Source: Aurantiacibacter sp. MUD61 (GTDB lineage: Bacteria > Pseudomonadota > Alphaproteobacteria > Sphingomonadales > Sphingomonadaceae). From it: a DNA stretch of 64,000 nt. The stretch covers positions 2,441,501-2,505,500 of the forward strand of contig NZ_CP115446.1 in the NCBI RefSeq assembly GCF_027912455.1. The letters run 5' to 3'. Below the pieces are notes generated by a model, which was not told the origin of the DNA, ran no database searches, and saw nothing but the letters and a program-made list of their open reading frames with translations. A program made the position numbers and the translations under genes. Shown here in pieces: positions 25,610 to 33,303 of this stretch; position 1 is the first letter of the stretch; the number at the start of each line of letters is the position of its first letter.

Positions 25610-26719
25610 ATGAAATCATTGCGCGCCTTAGCTGCCTTTTTGGTGCTGCCTCTTGCGGGCTGTTCGCTCTTGGCCAGCCAACCGCTGGAGGACGCGCGCG
25701 AGGCGTTGGCGCAACAGGACTATTTCGCTGCGCAAGAGCACGTGCTGGCCGCGCTCCAGGACGATGCGCGCGATATTGAGGCCCTCACCCTGCTGGCGCA
25801 AATCCAGCTGGCCATGGGGCAGGGCGGCGATGCGCTCTTGACGCTCGATCGTCTTGAAGAGGCTGGCGCGCAAGGCGATCATCTTACCCTGATCCGCGCG
25901 GAAGCGATGCTGCAAGGGGGGCAGGCCGAAGAGGCGTTCGCGCTGCTCGACGGGCTTGAGAGTGCCGAGAGCTGGCGACTGCGAGCGCTAGCCGCCGCGA
26001 TGGTCGGCAATGATGAAGAGGCTGCCGCGCATTTCCTTGCCGGGCGTGAGTCGGAGGGGGACAAGCGCAAGCTGTTTACGGCCGCAGCGACCTTCCATCT
26101 CAATCGCGGAGATGCCGATGCGGCTCGCTTCGCCGTCGGGCAGGCGCAGCAATTGGCACCTGACGCGATCGAGACGTTGTTCGTGTCCGCTCGCCTTGCG
26201 GAGCTCGACGGACGGTCTGATTTCGCCTCGCGCGCCTATCTCGCGATTCTCGAACGCACGCCCAATGATCGCCCGGCATTGCTGGGCGCGATCCGAGAGC
26301 TCGACAAGCTCGGCCGTGTGGATGTTTTCGCGCCGCTAATCAACCGTGGCAGACAAGCCTATCCTGAGGATATCGAGTTCATTTATCTCGACGCCAGTCT
26401 GAAAGCGTTCGAAGGCAATTGGACAGCCGCGCGCGATCTGTTGCAGCAATACGAGACCGCCGTGCAGGAGCATGATGACGCGCGCGGCCTCTATGCCCAA
26501 TCACTGCTGGCTTTGGGGCAATACGAACAGGCGCGCGCACTTATGGCGCCGCTCAACCGCCGTTTCCCTGACAATGCTGCCTATGCGCGGGTGTACGCGC
26601 GAATCCTGTTAGAACTGGGCGAGAATGCCCAGGCCGCGAATGTGATCAGTCCAATCCTGCGCGGTCCCGATGCATCCGACATTGATCGCGAACTCGCCGA
26701 GCGCGCAGGACGCGGCTGA
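25610..26719 (+). CDS. TPR-repeat lipoprotein (PrsT-like, second copy)
   Basis: A 369-residue lipoprotein. The lipobox L-A-G-C ends at C18, followed by TPR-like repeats (EALAQQDYFAAQEHVLAALQ, FAVGQAQQLAPDAIETLFVSA, ARALMAPLNRRFPDNAAYAR). The start at 25610 has AAGGGA six bases upstream; an ATG at 25604 is also in frame. It resembles the 505-residue lipoprotein on the other side of the PEP-CTERM gene and may be a shortened paralogue. It is convergent with pth, three bases apart. Confidence 0.82.
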   Translation: MKSLRALAAFLVLPLAGCSLLASQPLEDAREALAQQDYFAAQEHVLAALQDDARDIEALTLLAQIQLAMGQGGDALLTLDRLEEAGAQGDHLTLIRAEAMLQGGQAEEAFALLDGLESAESWRLRALAAAMVGNDEEAAAHFLAGRESEGDKRKLFTAAATFHLNRGDADAARFAVGQAQQLAPDAIETLFVSARLAELDGRSDFASRAYLAILERTPNDRPALLGAIRELDKLGRVDVFAPLINRGRQAYPEDIEFIYLDASLKAFEGNWTAARDLLQQYETAVQEHDDARGLYAQSLLALGQYEQARALMAPLNRRFPDNAAYARVYARILLELGENAQAANVISPILRGPDASDIDRELAERAGRG

Positions 26720-26721
26720 CG

Positions 26722-27291
26722 CTAGTCCTGCATCCGTAGCGCGACATCGCTCATGAAACGGGCGTTGTCGCCTTTCGCCAGCCAGTCTGCTTCCGCGCTC
26801 ACAGCTGCCAGCATGTCGGTCAGCCCGTCCATTTCCGCTTTGGCGTAATTGCCGAGCACATAGCCATGTACGCGGTCCTTGTGCCCGGGATGGCCGATGC
26901 CAAGGCGAACGCGGCGAAAGTCTGCGCCGCAATGCTGGTCGATGGAGCGCAGGCCGTTGTGGCCCGCGTGCCCACCGCCGACTTTCACCTTCACTTTGAA
27001 CGGCGCGAGATCGAGCTCATCATGGAAGACGGTGATCGCGTCCAGTTCCAGCTTGAAGAAGCGCATTGCCTCGCCGACGCTGCGGCCGCTTTCATTCATG
27101 AACGTGGCTGGTTTTAAGAGCATGATCCGCTCGCCGCCGATCCGGCCTTCCTGCATCCAGCCCTGGAATTTCTTCTGCACCGGGCCGAAATCGTGCATGT
27201 CCGCCATGACGTCGCACGCCATGAAGCCGACGTTGTGCCGGTGCATGGCGTATTTCGGTCCGGGATTTCCTAGGCCAACCCAAAGCTGCAT
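26722..27291 (-). CDS. pth: Peptidyl-tRNA hydrolase
   Basis: Releases peptides from peptidyl-tRNAs that drop off ribosomes. The 189-residue protein shows the family start M-Q-L-W-V-G-L-G-N-P-G-P-K-Y, the catalytic H20 (HRHNVGF), P-x-T-F-M-N-x-S-G, D-E-L-D-L (D94 region) and G-G-G-H-A-G-H-N-G-L-R-S. It lies downstream of rplY on the same strand, a common Pth-L25 pairing, with a terminator-like hairpin between. Confidence 0.96.
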   Translation of the reverse strand: MQLWVGLGNPGPKYAMHRHNVGFMACDVMADMHDFGPVQKKFQGWMQEGRIGGERIMLLKPATFMNESGRSVGEAMRFFKLELDAITVFHDELDLAPFKVKVKVGGGHAGHNGLRSIDQHCGADFRRVRLGIGHPGHKDRVHGYVLGNYAKAEMDGLTDMLAAVSAEADWLAKGDNARFMSDVALRMQD

Positions 27292-27325
27292 GGCGTTCCT
27301 CTAGCCGCGGTACCTACAAATGCAA

Positions 27326-27351
27326 ACGCCGGCCCCTTGCGAGGCCGGCGC
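27326..27351 (-). terminator. Hairpin between rplY and pth
   Basis: GCCGGCC-TCGCAAGG-GGCCGGC followed on the minus strand by GTTTGCATTTG. It probably terminates or attenuates transcription after rplY. Confidence 0.6.
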
Positions 27352-27380
27352 TGCTTGTTTCTCGAAACGAAAGAGAGTGA

Positions 27381-28076
27381 TTACTCGCTCTTCTCTTCCT
27401 GTTCCTCGGCGGCATCCGCATCCGGACCCTGTTCGGTCGCGGCGGTTTCGCCGGGCTCCATGTCTTCGCCGGTCTGGTCTTCGCCTTCGCCTTCACCTTC
27501 CGAACGCTTGAGAGCGGACGGTGCGACGACGGTTGCGATGGTGAAGTCACGGTCGATATTGTTCTCGGCACCAGCAGGCAGCGAAACTGCGCTGATGTGG
27601 ATCGAATCGCCAACTTCGAGGCCGGTAACGTCGATTTCGATTTCGCCCGGGATCTTGTCTGCTTCGCAGGCCAGTTCCAGTTCGTGACGAACAACGTTGA
27701 GCACGCCGCCCTTCTTGAGGCCGGGGCTTTCTTCTTCGTTGGTGAAGACGACAGGGATGTTGACGACGATCTTCGCGTCCTTGGCAAGGCGCAGGAAGTC
27801 GACATGTTCCGGACGGTCGCTCACAGGGTGCAGCGCCACATCCTTCGGAATCGTGCGGTGGGTGCCACCGTCGACATCGATCATCACGAGGGAGTTCATG
27901 AAGTGGCCGGTGCCAAGCAGTTGGACCAGTGCCTTTTCTTCCACGTGGATCGTGGTGGGTTCTTCCTTGCCGCCGTAGATCACAGCGGGGACGCGGCCTT
28001 CGCGACGCAGTGCACGGGAGGCTCCCTTGCCAGCCCGTTCGCGCAGCTCGGCCGACAGTTTAAGAGCGTCGCTCAT
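27381..28076 (-). CDS. rplY: 50S ribosomal protein L25 (general stress protein Ctc type)
   Basis: Binds 5S rRNA in the large subunit. The 231-residue form is the two-domain TL5/Ctc type: an N-terminal L25 domain (about 5-95; [18 protein letters not shown]), a beta C-terminal domain (about 100-185), and an acidic tail of about 45 residues rich in E, D, G and Q. The tail is typical of marine and alphaproteobacterial homologues. It is followed by pth. Confidence 0.96.
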   Translation of the reverse strand: MSDALKLSAELRERAGKGASRALRREGRVPAVIYGGKEEPTTIHVEEKALVQLLGTGHFMNSLVMIDVDGGTHRTIPKDVALHPVSDRPEHVDFLRLAKDAKIVVNIPVVFTNEEESPGLKKGGVLNVVRHELELACEADKIPGEIEIDVTGLEVGDSIHISAVSLPAGAENNIDRDFTIATVVAPSALKRSEGEGEGEDQTGEDMEPGETAATEQGPDADAAEEQEEKSE

Positions 28077-28181
28077 AATACGTGCCTTTCGATATGCATA
28101 TGTAATACCCCTTCAACCACGCCTCCAGGGATGACCATGGCAGGGGAGGCGCGCGTTTAGCAGCAATAGGGGGAAATGCAA

Positions 28182-29051
28182 CTACTGGATGCGGGTGACG
28201 GTGTAGCCCTCTGCCTCAAGCAGAGCAGGGAGGCCGTCTTCGCCAAGCATATGCGCCGCGCCGACAGCGACGAATGGTTTATCGCCCGCCTCGATTGCCT
28301 CCCGGATCGCCGGAAGCCATGCGAGATTACGGTTCGTGTGAAGCGCAGCGCGCAGTTCCGGATCGCTCGTGATGCCCTGCTCGGCAGATTGCGCGAATGT
28401 CACCATGTCTCCGGTCAGCCACGCGCGCAAAGCGTCATCGCGTGAATTGCCCTCCGCAGCTTCCGCGACCGCAAGCAGAAGGTCCTGCTGTTCTTCCTCG
28501 GGCAGCTCGTCGAAAATGGACAATTGGCTGCGTGTCGTCTCCAATCCGATGACCGTGTCCGAGCGATCGCGCAAAGTCCGGTCCACGCCATTGCCCGCAT
28601 CTCCCTCGCGAACGGCGTTGGACAGCGTAATCGCTGCAACCCAGGTCTCGCTCTGGCGCAAATCCTCTTCGTCCATATCCGCACGGTCGAGCAGGGCCCT
28701 GACCTGTGCCCGCTCTTCTTCGGGAAAGCGCTGGGTCAGAGGCGTGAGCCCCTCGCGCATGCCAAGCAAGCGAAACCACTCGGCTCCGCCATGACGGCCG
28801 TAATCGGCGATTTCGAGGATCAGGACACCGCGTTCCGACAGCGCGGTGTCGAGCGGCGCGGTGTACCACGCCACGCCATCGGGCAGCGCATGAACCGTCC
28901 CGAACAGCCACCCGCGCTCGCCCTCGGGCGAGGTCACTTCCCATAGCGCAGGCGAGGGCTCAGGCCATTCCCGCTGCGGTTCGGAATCGCCAAGGACGCC
29001 GCAGCTTGTCAGCCACAGCGCCCCCAGCGTTACGAGAAAGAAGCGGATCAG
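28182..29051 (-). CDS. TraB/GumN family lipoprotein (apparent CTG start)
   Basis: A metallohydrolase-like protein of the TraB/GumN family. It shows G-T-V-H-A-L-P near residue 51 and V-G-A-A-H-M-L-G near the C-terminus, the paired G-x-x-H motifs of the family. Read from CTG at 29051, the product (289 residues) begins IRFFLVTLGALWLTSCG, a clear lipoprotein signal with lipobox L-T-S-C. No ATG, GTG or TTG lies upstream in frame; the first is a GTG at 28937, beyond the signal and the first conserved strand. The CTG overlaps the preceding stop as CTGA. The function of bacterial members is unclear. Confidence 0.8.
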   Translation of the reverse strand: MIRFFLVTLGALWLTSCGVLGDSEPQREWPEPSPALWEVTSPEGERGWLFGTVHALPDGVAWYTAPLDTALSERGVLILEIADYGRHGGAEWFRLLGMREGLTPLTQRFPEEERAQVRALLDRADMDEEDLRQSETWVAAITLSNAVREGDAGNGVDRTLRDRSDTVIGLETTRSQLSIFDELPEEEQQDLLLAVAEAAEGNSRDDALRAWLTGDMVTFAQSAEQGITSDPELRAALHTNRNLAWLPAIREAIEAGDKPFVAVGAAHMLGEDGLPALLEAEGYTVTRIQ

Positions 29052-29980
29052 TATTGGACGCGTTCCGCTGCAATCCCGCGCTGTTCCAGGAAATCCTGAA
29101 CGCTGTATTCACCCGCAAGGTGGCCCGCACCGACCGCGATAAACACGGTGCCCGGCTGGTCCATGCGCTCGTCAATCCACTCCGCCCAGGCGTAATTGCG
29201 CTGGGTCAGCAGGTTGTAATAGAGGTGCGGATCTTCACCCATCGGTTCGTTGATCATGGTTGCCAAGCCGATAGGGTCACCCTCGATCCATTCGCCGACC
29301 ATGTCCTCAAACATCTCATTCATCGCGTCCATATCTTCCATCCCGTCGGTCAGGAAAGCGAGCTGCGACTGGAGCGGCAGCGTATCGAAGAAAGTCATCT
29401 GCTGTTCGACAGTCTCGAAAGCAGCACGATCCTTGCCTTCGATAAGATGATCTAGCCGGCGCTCCACGCCATTGGACGGATCAAGGCCCGCCTGCTGAAA
29501 AGCGACCTGCATCAGCGTCATCGCAGCGAACCAAGGCTCGAAGCCATCCAATGCGGCAACCGGCAAGCCCAGTTCCTGCATCGTGGTTTCATATGCGGTG
29601 CGCTGTTCCTCGTTCATCAGGTCACGCAGGGTGCCGCCAGTGGTCAGCTGCGCCATCTGCGCCTGCATCTGTGCGATTTCGACGAGTTCAGGCGGAGGTG
29701 GTGTGCCCGATGCAGGATCGTAATCGGGAATGACGCTGGTATCGATTTCCGACACGAACTGGTCCGAACTTTCGAGCGCAGCAGTGATCGTCGGGTTCAT
29801 GAATTCGGTGCCCTCCGGCAGGATGTGGACCGTTCCGAACAGGTAGATCGTGGTGTCCTCATCACTCACCGTCCACATGGCCGGAGTGGGGTTTTCGGCA
29901 TCCTGCGCGCTGGCTGCCATGGGCAGAGCCGCGACGGCGAAAGCGAGCGCAGAGGCGGAAGTCAGTATTTTACGGAACAT
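29048..29980 (-). CDS. TraB/GumN family exported protein
   Basis: A 310-residue protein with a cleavable signal peptide (residues 1-25, A-S-A-Q-D) and the family motifs G-T-V-H-I-L-P-E-G (about 50) and V-G-A-G-H-L-A-G near the end. CAAAGGAGAGA precedes the ATG at 29980; an in-frame TTG 48 bases upstream is unlikely. It is coupled to the downstream paralogue by a CTGA overlap. TraB-like proteins are proposed metal-dependent proteases or hydrolases, here in the periplasm. Confidence 0.9.
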   Translation of the reverse strand: MFRKILTSASALAFAVAALPMAASAQDAENPTPAMWTVSDEDTTIYLFGTVHILPEGTEFMNPTITAALESSDQFVSEIDTSVIPDYDPASGTPPPPELVEIAQMQAQMAQLTTGGTLRDLMNEEQRTAYETTMQELGLPVAALDGFEPWFAAMTLMQVAFQQAGLDPSNGVERRLDHLIEGKDRAAFETVEQQMTFFDTLPLQSQLAFLTDGMEDMDAMNEMFEDMVGEWIEGDPIGLATMINEPMGEDPHLYYNLLTQRNYAWAEWIDERMDQPGTVFIAVGAGHLAGEYSVQDFLEQRGIAAERVQY

Positions 29981-30030
29981 AATTCTCTCCTTTGGGGGAA
30001 GTGTGGTTGCAGATTGTTCGGAAGGCAACG

Positions 30031-30228
30031 CTAGCCCTCGGCATCATCGAAAATCTCCTCGATGGGCATTTCAAAAAGGCGGGCGATACGGAATGCGAGC
30101 GGGAGCGACGGATCGTGCTTGCCCGTCTCGATCGCGTTGACAGCCTGGCGCGAGACATCGAGATGCCCAGCCAGCTCCGCCTGGCTCCAGTCACGCATCG
30201 CGCGCAGGACTTTCAGCTTGTTCTGCAT
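30031..30228 (-). CDS. Cro/C1 (XRE) family transcriptional regulator
   Basis: A 65-residue single-domain DNA-binding protein. The helix-turn-helix is visible in W-S-Q-A-E-L-A-G-H-L-D-V-S-R-Q-A-V-N-A-I-E-T-G (about 14-36), followed by K-H-D-P-S-L-P-L-A-F-R-I-A-R-L-F and E-E-I-F. This short type often pairs with small membrane proteins. It is the last gene of a six-gene operon and is coupled to the preceding membrane protein by ATGA, so autoregulation is likely (inference). Confidence 0.92.
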   Translation of the reverse strand: MQNKLKVLRAMRDWSQAELAGHLDVSRQAVNAIETGKHDPSLPLAFRIARLFEMPIEEIFDDAEG

Positions 30229-30653
30229 CAGGCTGTCCCTCGAACTCGGAAGATCGCGTAGCCAGTGGCCCAGCTTCCCATCAGCACTGCGACGATCCGG
30301 TCCTTGCTCAAGTCTCCCAGGCCCCAGCTTGCCATCGGCAAGATGTCGAAAGCGAGGTGAAAAAGGATAGTCACCATCACACCGACAAGCGCGCCGAAGG
30401 CGACCGCCTTGTAAGTGAATTCATCATTCATGCGCTGATCCGCCTTGGTGCCCAGAACGGCAACGCCGGTGAGGATCACTACGGCTGCAATGGTAGCCAG
30501 GCCAGCGAGCAGAGGGTTGGCAGCCGCAGCGATGCTGTCTGCGCCTTCTGCACTTGTTTCGAACAGCATCATGCTAGCGACCAGCGCGAGGGCGATGAAC
30601 ACCAGGTCGAGGCCAAGGAAGGGTCCGAATGAGCGTTTGGAATTACCCAGCAT
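30228..30653 (-). CDS. Small four-helix membrane protein E (paralogue set, next to the XRE regulator)
   Basis: A 141-residue integral membrane protein with helices at about 12-31, 46-68, 84-105 and 117-135. Between helices 2 and 3 lies N-D-E-F-T (D77-E78-F79), followed by Y-K-A-V-A-F-G-A. This D-E-[Y/F] loop recurs in the four upstream proteins and recalls DUF2178-like proteins encoded beside XRE regulators. TAGGAG precedes the start. Function unknown. Confidence 0.82.
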   Translation of the reverse strand: MLGNSKRSFGPFLGLDLVFIALALVASMMLFETSAEGADSIAAAANPLLAGLATIAAVVILTGVAVLGTKADQRMNDEFTYKAVAFGALVGVMVTILFHLAFDILPMASWGLGDLSKDRIVAVLMGSWATGYAIFRVRGTA

Positions 30654-30701
30654 GGCGAACTCCTAGAATTGATGCGACCCGGAAGAGGATGTTGTGAGCG
30701 T

Positions 30702-31187
30702 TCATCGGCTGTCCCTCCAGCGAAGGAACTGAAACACGCTGACAAAGGCGAAGATGAACAGACCGAAGCCGAAGGTCACAACCCCTGCGATGGGCGGGCG
30801 CGCCAGCATCCATTCCCAGGATTCGGGGAGTTGCTCCGCTTGCAGGGCGGCGAACGTCAGCCAGGCCGCCGTGAAAAGGACGAATGGCGTAATGGTCACG
30901 AAATAGACCACCATCGAGGCAGTCCGGCGCCAGAGAAGCTCTGCATATTCGTCACGCATGAACCACGCCAGCACCAGGAATGCGCCCAGCACATAGGTCA
31001 GCAATCCGGTGGCCACGCGGATCAGGAAGCTTCCCAGCCTGCCCGTATCCTCAAGATTGATCAGCACCGTCTGGTCGAGAATGTTGAGGACAATCGCCAC
31101 GACATAGCCGATCAGACAGATATCCATCAGGCGATAGTAAACGCGGTACCGCATCTTATCGGCATTGCTTGCTGAAGCTTCGATCAT
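30702..31187 (-). CDS. Small four-helix membrane protein D (paralogue set)
   Basis: A 161-residue protein with hydrophobic helices at about 20-43, 53-77, 90-112 and 131-155, and the loop motif R-D-E-Y-A-E-L-L-W-R-R-T-A (D79-E80-Y81). The loop is closest to that of protein A (S-D-E-Y-T-A-E-L-W-R-S-G). The start follows from the ATGA overlap with protein C. A 48-base gap separates it from protein E. No enzymatic motif seen. Confidence 0.8.
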   Translation of the reverse strand: MIEASASNADKMRYRVYYRLMDICLIGYVVAIVLNILDQTVLINLEDTGRLGSFLIRVATGLLTYVLGAFLVLAWFMRDEYAELLWRRTASMVVYFVTITPFVLFTAAWLTFAALQAEQLPESWEWMLARPPIAGVVTFGFGLFIFAFVSVFQFLRWRDSR

Positions 31188-31633
31188 GACCGGCCTCGAA
31201 ATTGGGTGAACAGGAATCCTGCGTGGAAGGCGAGGGCGCACAGTGCGGCGAGCAGCATCGCGCTGTCCATGAAGGGGAGGAGGGTTGCGGCGGAAATGTC
31301 CTCCACTTCACCCCCGGCAACCATGGCACCAAAATCACGCGACATGGCAAAAATGCTGACAAGCGCCCGAATGACGAGCCAGATGCCGACGACGACTGCG
31401 GTCCACCGTGCACCCTGAATGGCGCAGTCCTTGAAATAGTCGTCATAGCGATGCCAGACCGTGAAAGTGATCATGTAGGTTCCGGCAAGAAGCGCCAGAA
31501 AACCTTCAACTTTTACCGACACACCCAGGGCCATGAGAATAAGCATCATCACGCTGATAAAGGCGCCCAGCCAGACGAGGACAAAGTGGCCCTCGCGCTG
31601 CTTCTGGGTAGGTGAATAGGGTTCGTACGGCAT
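31184..31633 (-). CDS. Small four-helix membrane protein C (paralogue set)
   Basis: A 149-residue protein with helices at about 17-39, 44-61, 76-96 and 122-145. The loop motif is Y-D-D-Y-F-K-D-C (D64-D65-Y66). Helix 4 carries D-S-A-M-L-L-A-A-L-C-A-L-A-F-H-A-G-F, almost the same as in protein B. It overlaps protein B by one base (TAATG) and protein D by four. Confidence 0.82.
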   Translation of the reverse strand: MPYEPYSPTQKQREGHFVLVWLGAFISVMMLILMALGVSVKVEGFLALLAGTYMITFTVWHRYDDYFKDCAIQGARWTAVVVGIWLVIRALVSIFAMSRDFGAMVAGGEVEDISAATLLPFMDSAMLLAALCALAFHAGFLFTQFRGRS

Positions 31634-32073
31634 TATTCCGCTCCGGCGAAAATAAGGTCGCGCAGATAGGCGAAAGCGTATCCGGCATGAAAGAAAAGGC
31701 TCAGGATCAGGGCGAGCAGCAGGCTATCCTTGGCGAGAATGTCGAAGCGAGGGATAAACCGCTCGACCAGCGAAGAATCCGCATCTGCCCATAGGACCAA
31801 GAGACCAACACCCAGAGCGGCGGCCATCCAGCGCAGTCCCTCAGATACCAAGGACTGATAATAGCCGTCCGTATTGCCTTTCATTCCAGCAACGATCAGC
31901 GATCCGCACATGCCTCCGATAAGAGGCCCAATGAATGCGCTGGTCATTCCAGCAAGGTGCATGGCGAGGGCGATGATGTTCACGACACCGGTCGCAAGGG
32001 TCAGCCAGTAGAGACGCTCACGGTGTTCGCGCATGGCGGCTTCAGGATCGTGAGTCATAGGGGTGTATGACAT
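31633..32073 (-). CDS. Small four-helix membrane protein B (paralogue set)
   Basis: A 146-residue protein with helices at about 21-42, 47-65, 80-98 and 116-138. The loop motif is T-D-G-Y-Y-Q-S-L (D-G-Y at about 69-71). Helix 4 has D-S-L-L-L-A-L-I-L-S-L-F-F-H-A-G-Y, matching protein C. The start ATG overlaps the stop of protein A (TGATG) with GGGAG seven bases upstream; a GTG one codon earlier is possible. Confidence 0.8.
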   Translation of the reverse strand: MSYTPMTHDPEAAMREHRERLYWLTLATGVVNIIALAMHLAGMTSAFIGPLIGGMCGSLIVAGMKGNTDGYYQSLVSEGLRWMAAALGVGLLVLWADADSSLVERFIPRFDILAKDSLLLALILSLFFHAGYAFAYLRDLIFAGAE

Positions 32074-32498
32074 CACAGTGCTCCCGTAAGACGCTTGAAA
32101 TGGAAGGTGAGGTAGAAGGCGTAGAGGGCTAGCGTGCTACTCGCTGCGTAAAGCCAGTCGAATGCTGGCTCGCCGGGCTCTCGGCCCTCGTGAGCAGCAT
32201 TGTACCCCTCGATAACTCCCAAGGCGAAAGGGCCGAGGAGGGTCCATGCAGCGATTACTATGAAAGCAGCGTTCGCGCCCGATCGCCAAAGTTCTGCCGT
32301 ATACTCGTCACTATTGCGGGTGAAAAACATGACAGCGAGCGATCCGATCAAAACCAATGCGATCAGCGCGTTAGCTCCACTCGGCGCGTCAACCTGCGTC
32401 AAAGCAGTCAAGGCGATCAAGGCGACAAAACCAAGCAAGCCCATCGCAAGATTGAGAGGGGCGCGGTTCTTTCGTGGCTTGGCTGGCGTGGTGGTCAC
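32073..32498 (-). CDS. Small four-helix membrane protein A, first gene of the paralogue operon
   Basis: A 141-residue protein read from GTG at 32498. It has a basic N-terminus (TTTPAKPRKNRAP), helices at about 15-36, 42-60, 76-98 and 112-132, and the loop motif N-S-D-E-Y-T-A-E-L-W-R (D64-E65-Y66). An ATG at 32612 is in frame, but the added 38 residues are low-complexity and lie in a hairpin that looks like the urcA terminator, so I reject it. No clear promoter is seen; readthrough from urcA is possible. Confidence 0.72.
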   Translation of the reverse strand: MTTTPAKPRKNRAPLNLAMGLLGFVALIALTALTQVDAPSGANALIALVLIGSLAVMFFTRNSDEYTAELWRSGANAAFIVIAAWTLLGPFALGVIEGYNAAHEGREPGEPAFDWLYAASSTLALYAFYLTFHFKRLTGAL

Positions 32499-32545
32499 TG
32501 GCTGGGTCCCGTATGCAAAAATTCGGTTTGAAAAAGCGTGCCGCT

Positions 32546-32597
32546 GGGATGGCGCCAAAGGTTCTGGGGGAAACCTTCTGGGGGGCGGCGCCATCCC
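32546..32597 (-). terminator. Long compound hairpin after urcA
   Basis: Arms GGGATGGCGCC and GGCGCCATCCC (11 bases) enclose an inner stem AAGGTT/AACCTT and two copies of TTCTGGGGG. On the minus strand the stem is followed, nine bases later, by CTTTTTC. It probably ends urcA transcription, or attenuates entry into the membrane-protein operon. Confidence 0.55.
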
Positions 32598-32611
32598 TAT
32601 GGCGGGTCGCA

Positions 32612-32941
32612 TTATGCCTTCAGGCTGATTTCCAGAGCGGCATAGCGATCGGACTGTGCATCGGTGATGGCGAGTTCGACGCGCGGGGCGAAGGCTTCGC
32701 TCAGCGTGCTGCGGCAGGCAGCTTCGGCGCGGCGAGAGTCCATGTCACGGCCACCCGAGCGGCAGGCGCGGTTGATGGCGTTTTCGATGCGATTTTCCAG
32801 GCTTTCCTGACCGGCTGCGGTGGTGAGGTCCAGATCGCCGGTTTCGACGGAGATGGTGACGTTGTCCGAAGCATCCTGTGCAGCTGCAGGAGCAGCGATT
32901 GCGGTGGCTACGGCGGCGAGTGCGATGAGGGTCTTGCGCAT
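32612..32941 (-). CDS. UrcA family exported protein
   Basis: A 109-residue small exported protein with a signal peptide at 1-22 (A-A-Q-D). The UrcA pattern is present: G-D-L-D-L-T-T-A-A-G-Q-E-S-L-E-N-R-I-E-N-A-I-N-R-A-C, with a second cysteine in A-A-C-R-S-T, probably one disulfide. UrcA proteins are common in sphingomonads and have no known function. A sigma-70-type promoter with TGTCA repeats lies upstream. Confidence 0.88.
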   Translation of the reverse strand: MRKTLIALAAVATAIAAPAAAQDASDNVTISVETGDLDLTTAAGQESLENRIENAINRACRSGGRDMDSRRAEAACRSTLSEAFAPRVELAITDAQSDRYAALEISLKA

Positions 32942-33007
32942 GATATTGTGTCCTGTTGTCTAGTCAGTTTGTCTCGTCAACCTTCCTTCATGTCAGGTTG
33001 CCCTTAC

Positions 33008-33036
33008 TTTATGTCGCGCCTTCTTTCCGATGTCAA
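33008..33036 (-). promoter_or_regulatory. Promoter and possible operator of urcA
   Basis: On the minus strand TTGACA (33031-33036), 17 bases, CATAAA (33008-33013). TGTCA half sites flank it: TGTCA-N8-TGACA overlaps the -35, and CCTGACA lies downstream near 32991-32997. This suggests a repressor or activator binding dyad. The rest of the 362-base gap (32942-33303) holds no convincing gene. Confidence 0.5.
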
Positions 33037-33201
33037 CATGACCTGACAAAAAGGAATGCAGGCACGACTTTCGGCGGATGATCTCGTTTTTTATCAATTG
33101 CTTAGATAATGTGGCGGATGTGGAATTTGCAGCTTCGGAAGAGCGAGATCGGCGAATCACTGCACGCCAGATGGGCTCCGAATCCCCTCAAAAAGCCATT
33201 T

Positions 33202-33237
33202 CGAGTCGAATCGAGTCGCGACTCGATTGGCGACTCG
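33202..33237. repeat. Nested palindrome in the urcA-gumN gap
   Basis: A perfect 20-base palindrome AATCGAGTCG/CGACTCGATT (33209-33228) is flanked by CGAGTCG and CGACTCG, giving five spaced copies or reverse copies of the GAGTCG unit over 36 bases. No U-run follows on either strand, so a terminator is unlikely. A protein-binding site or palindromic repeat unit is more plausible. Confidence 0.7.
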
Positions 33238-33303
33238 CGAGGCAGCCAAATGGTCGAAAGTTGAAGATGTAAGAGGGCGCGCGATGCGCCGCTCAAAGCA
33301 GCG

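Noticed and set aside
32499..32612. Extended N-terminus for membrane protein A from ATG 32612
   Set aside because: The extra residues are proline/arginine-rich and encoded by a long hairpin that fits the urcA terminator.
33078..33272. 64-codon plus-strand frame in the urcA-gumN gap
   Set aside because: It is made largely of the palindromic repeat, has no ribosome site and an opposite-strand frame of equal length exists.
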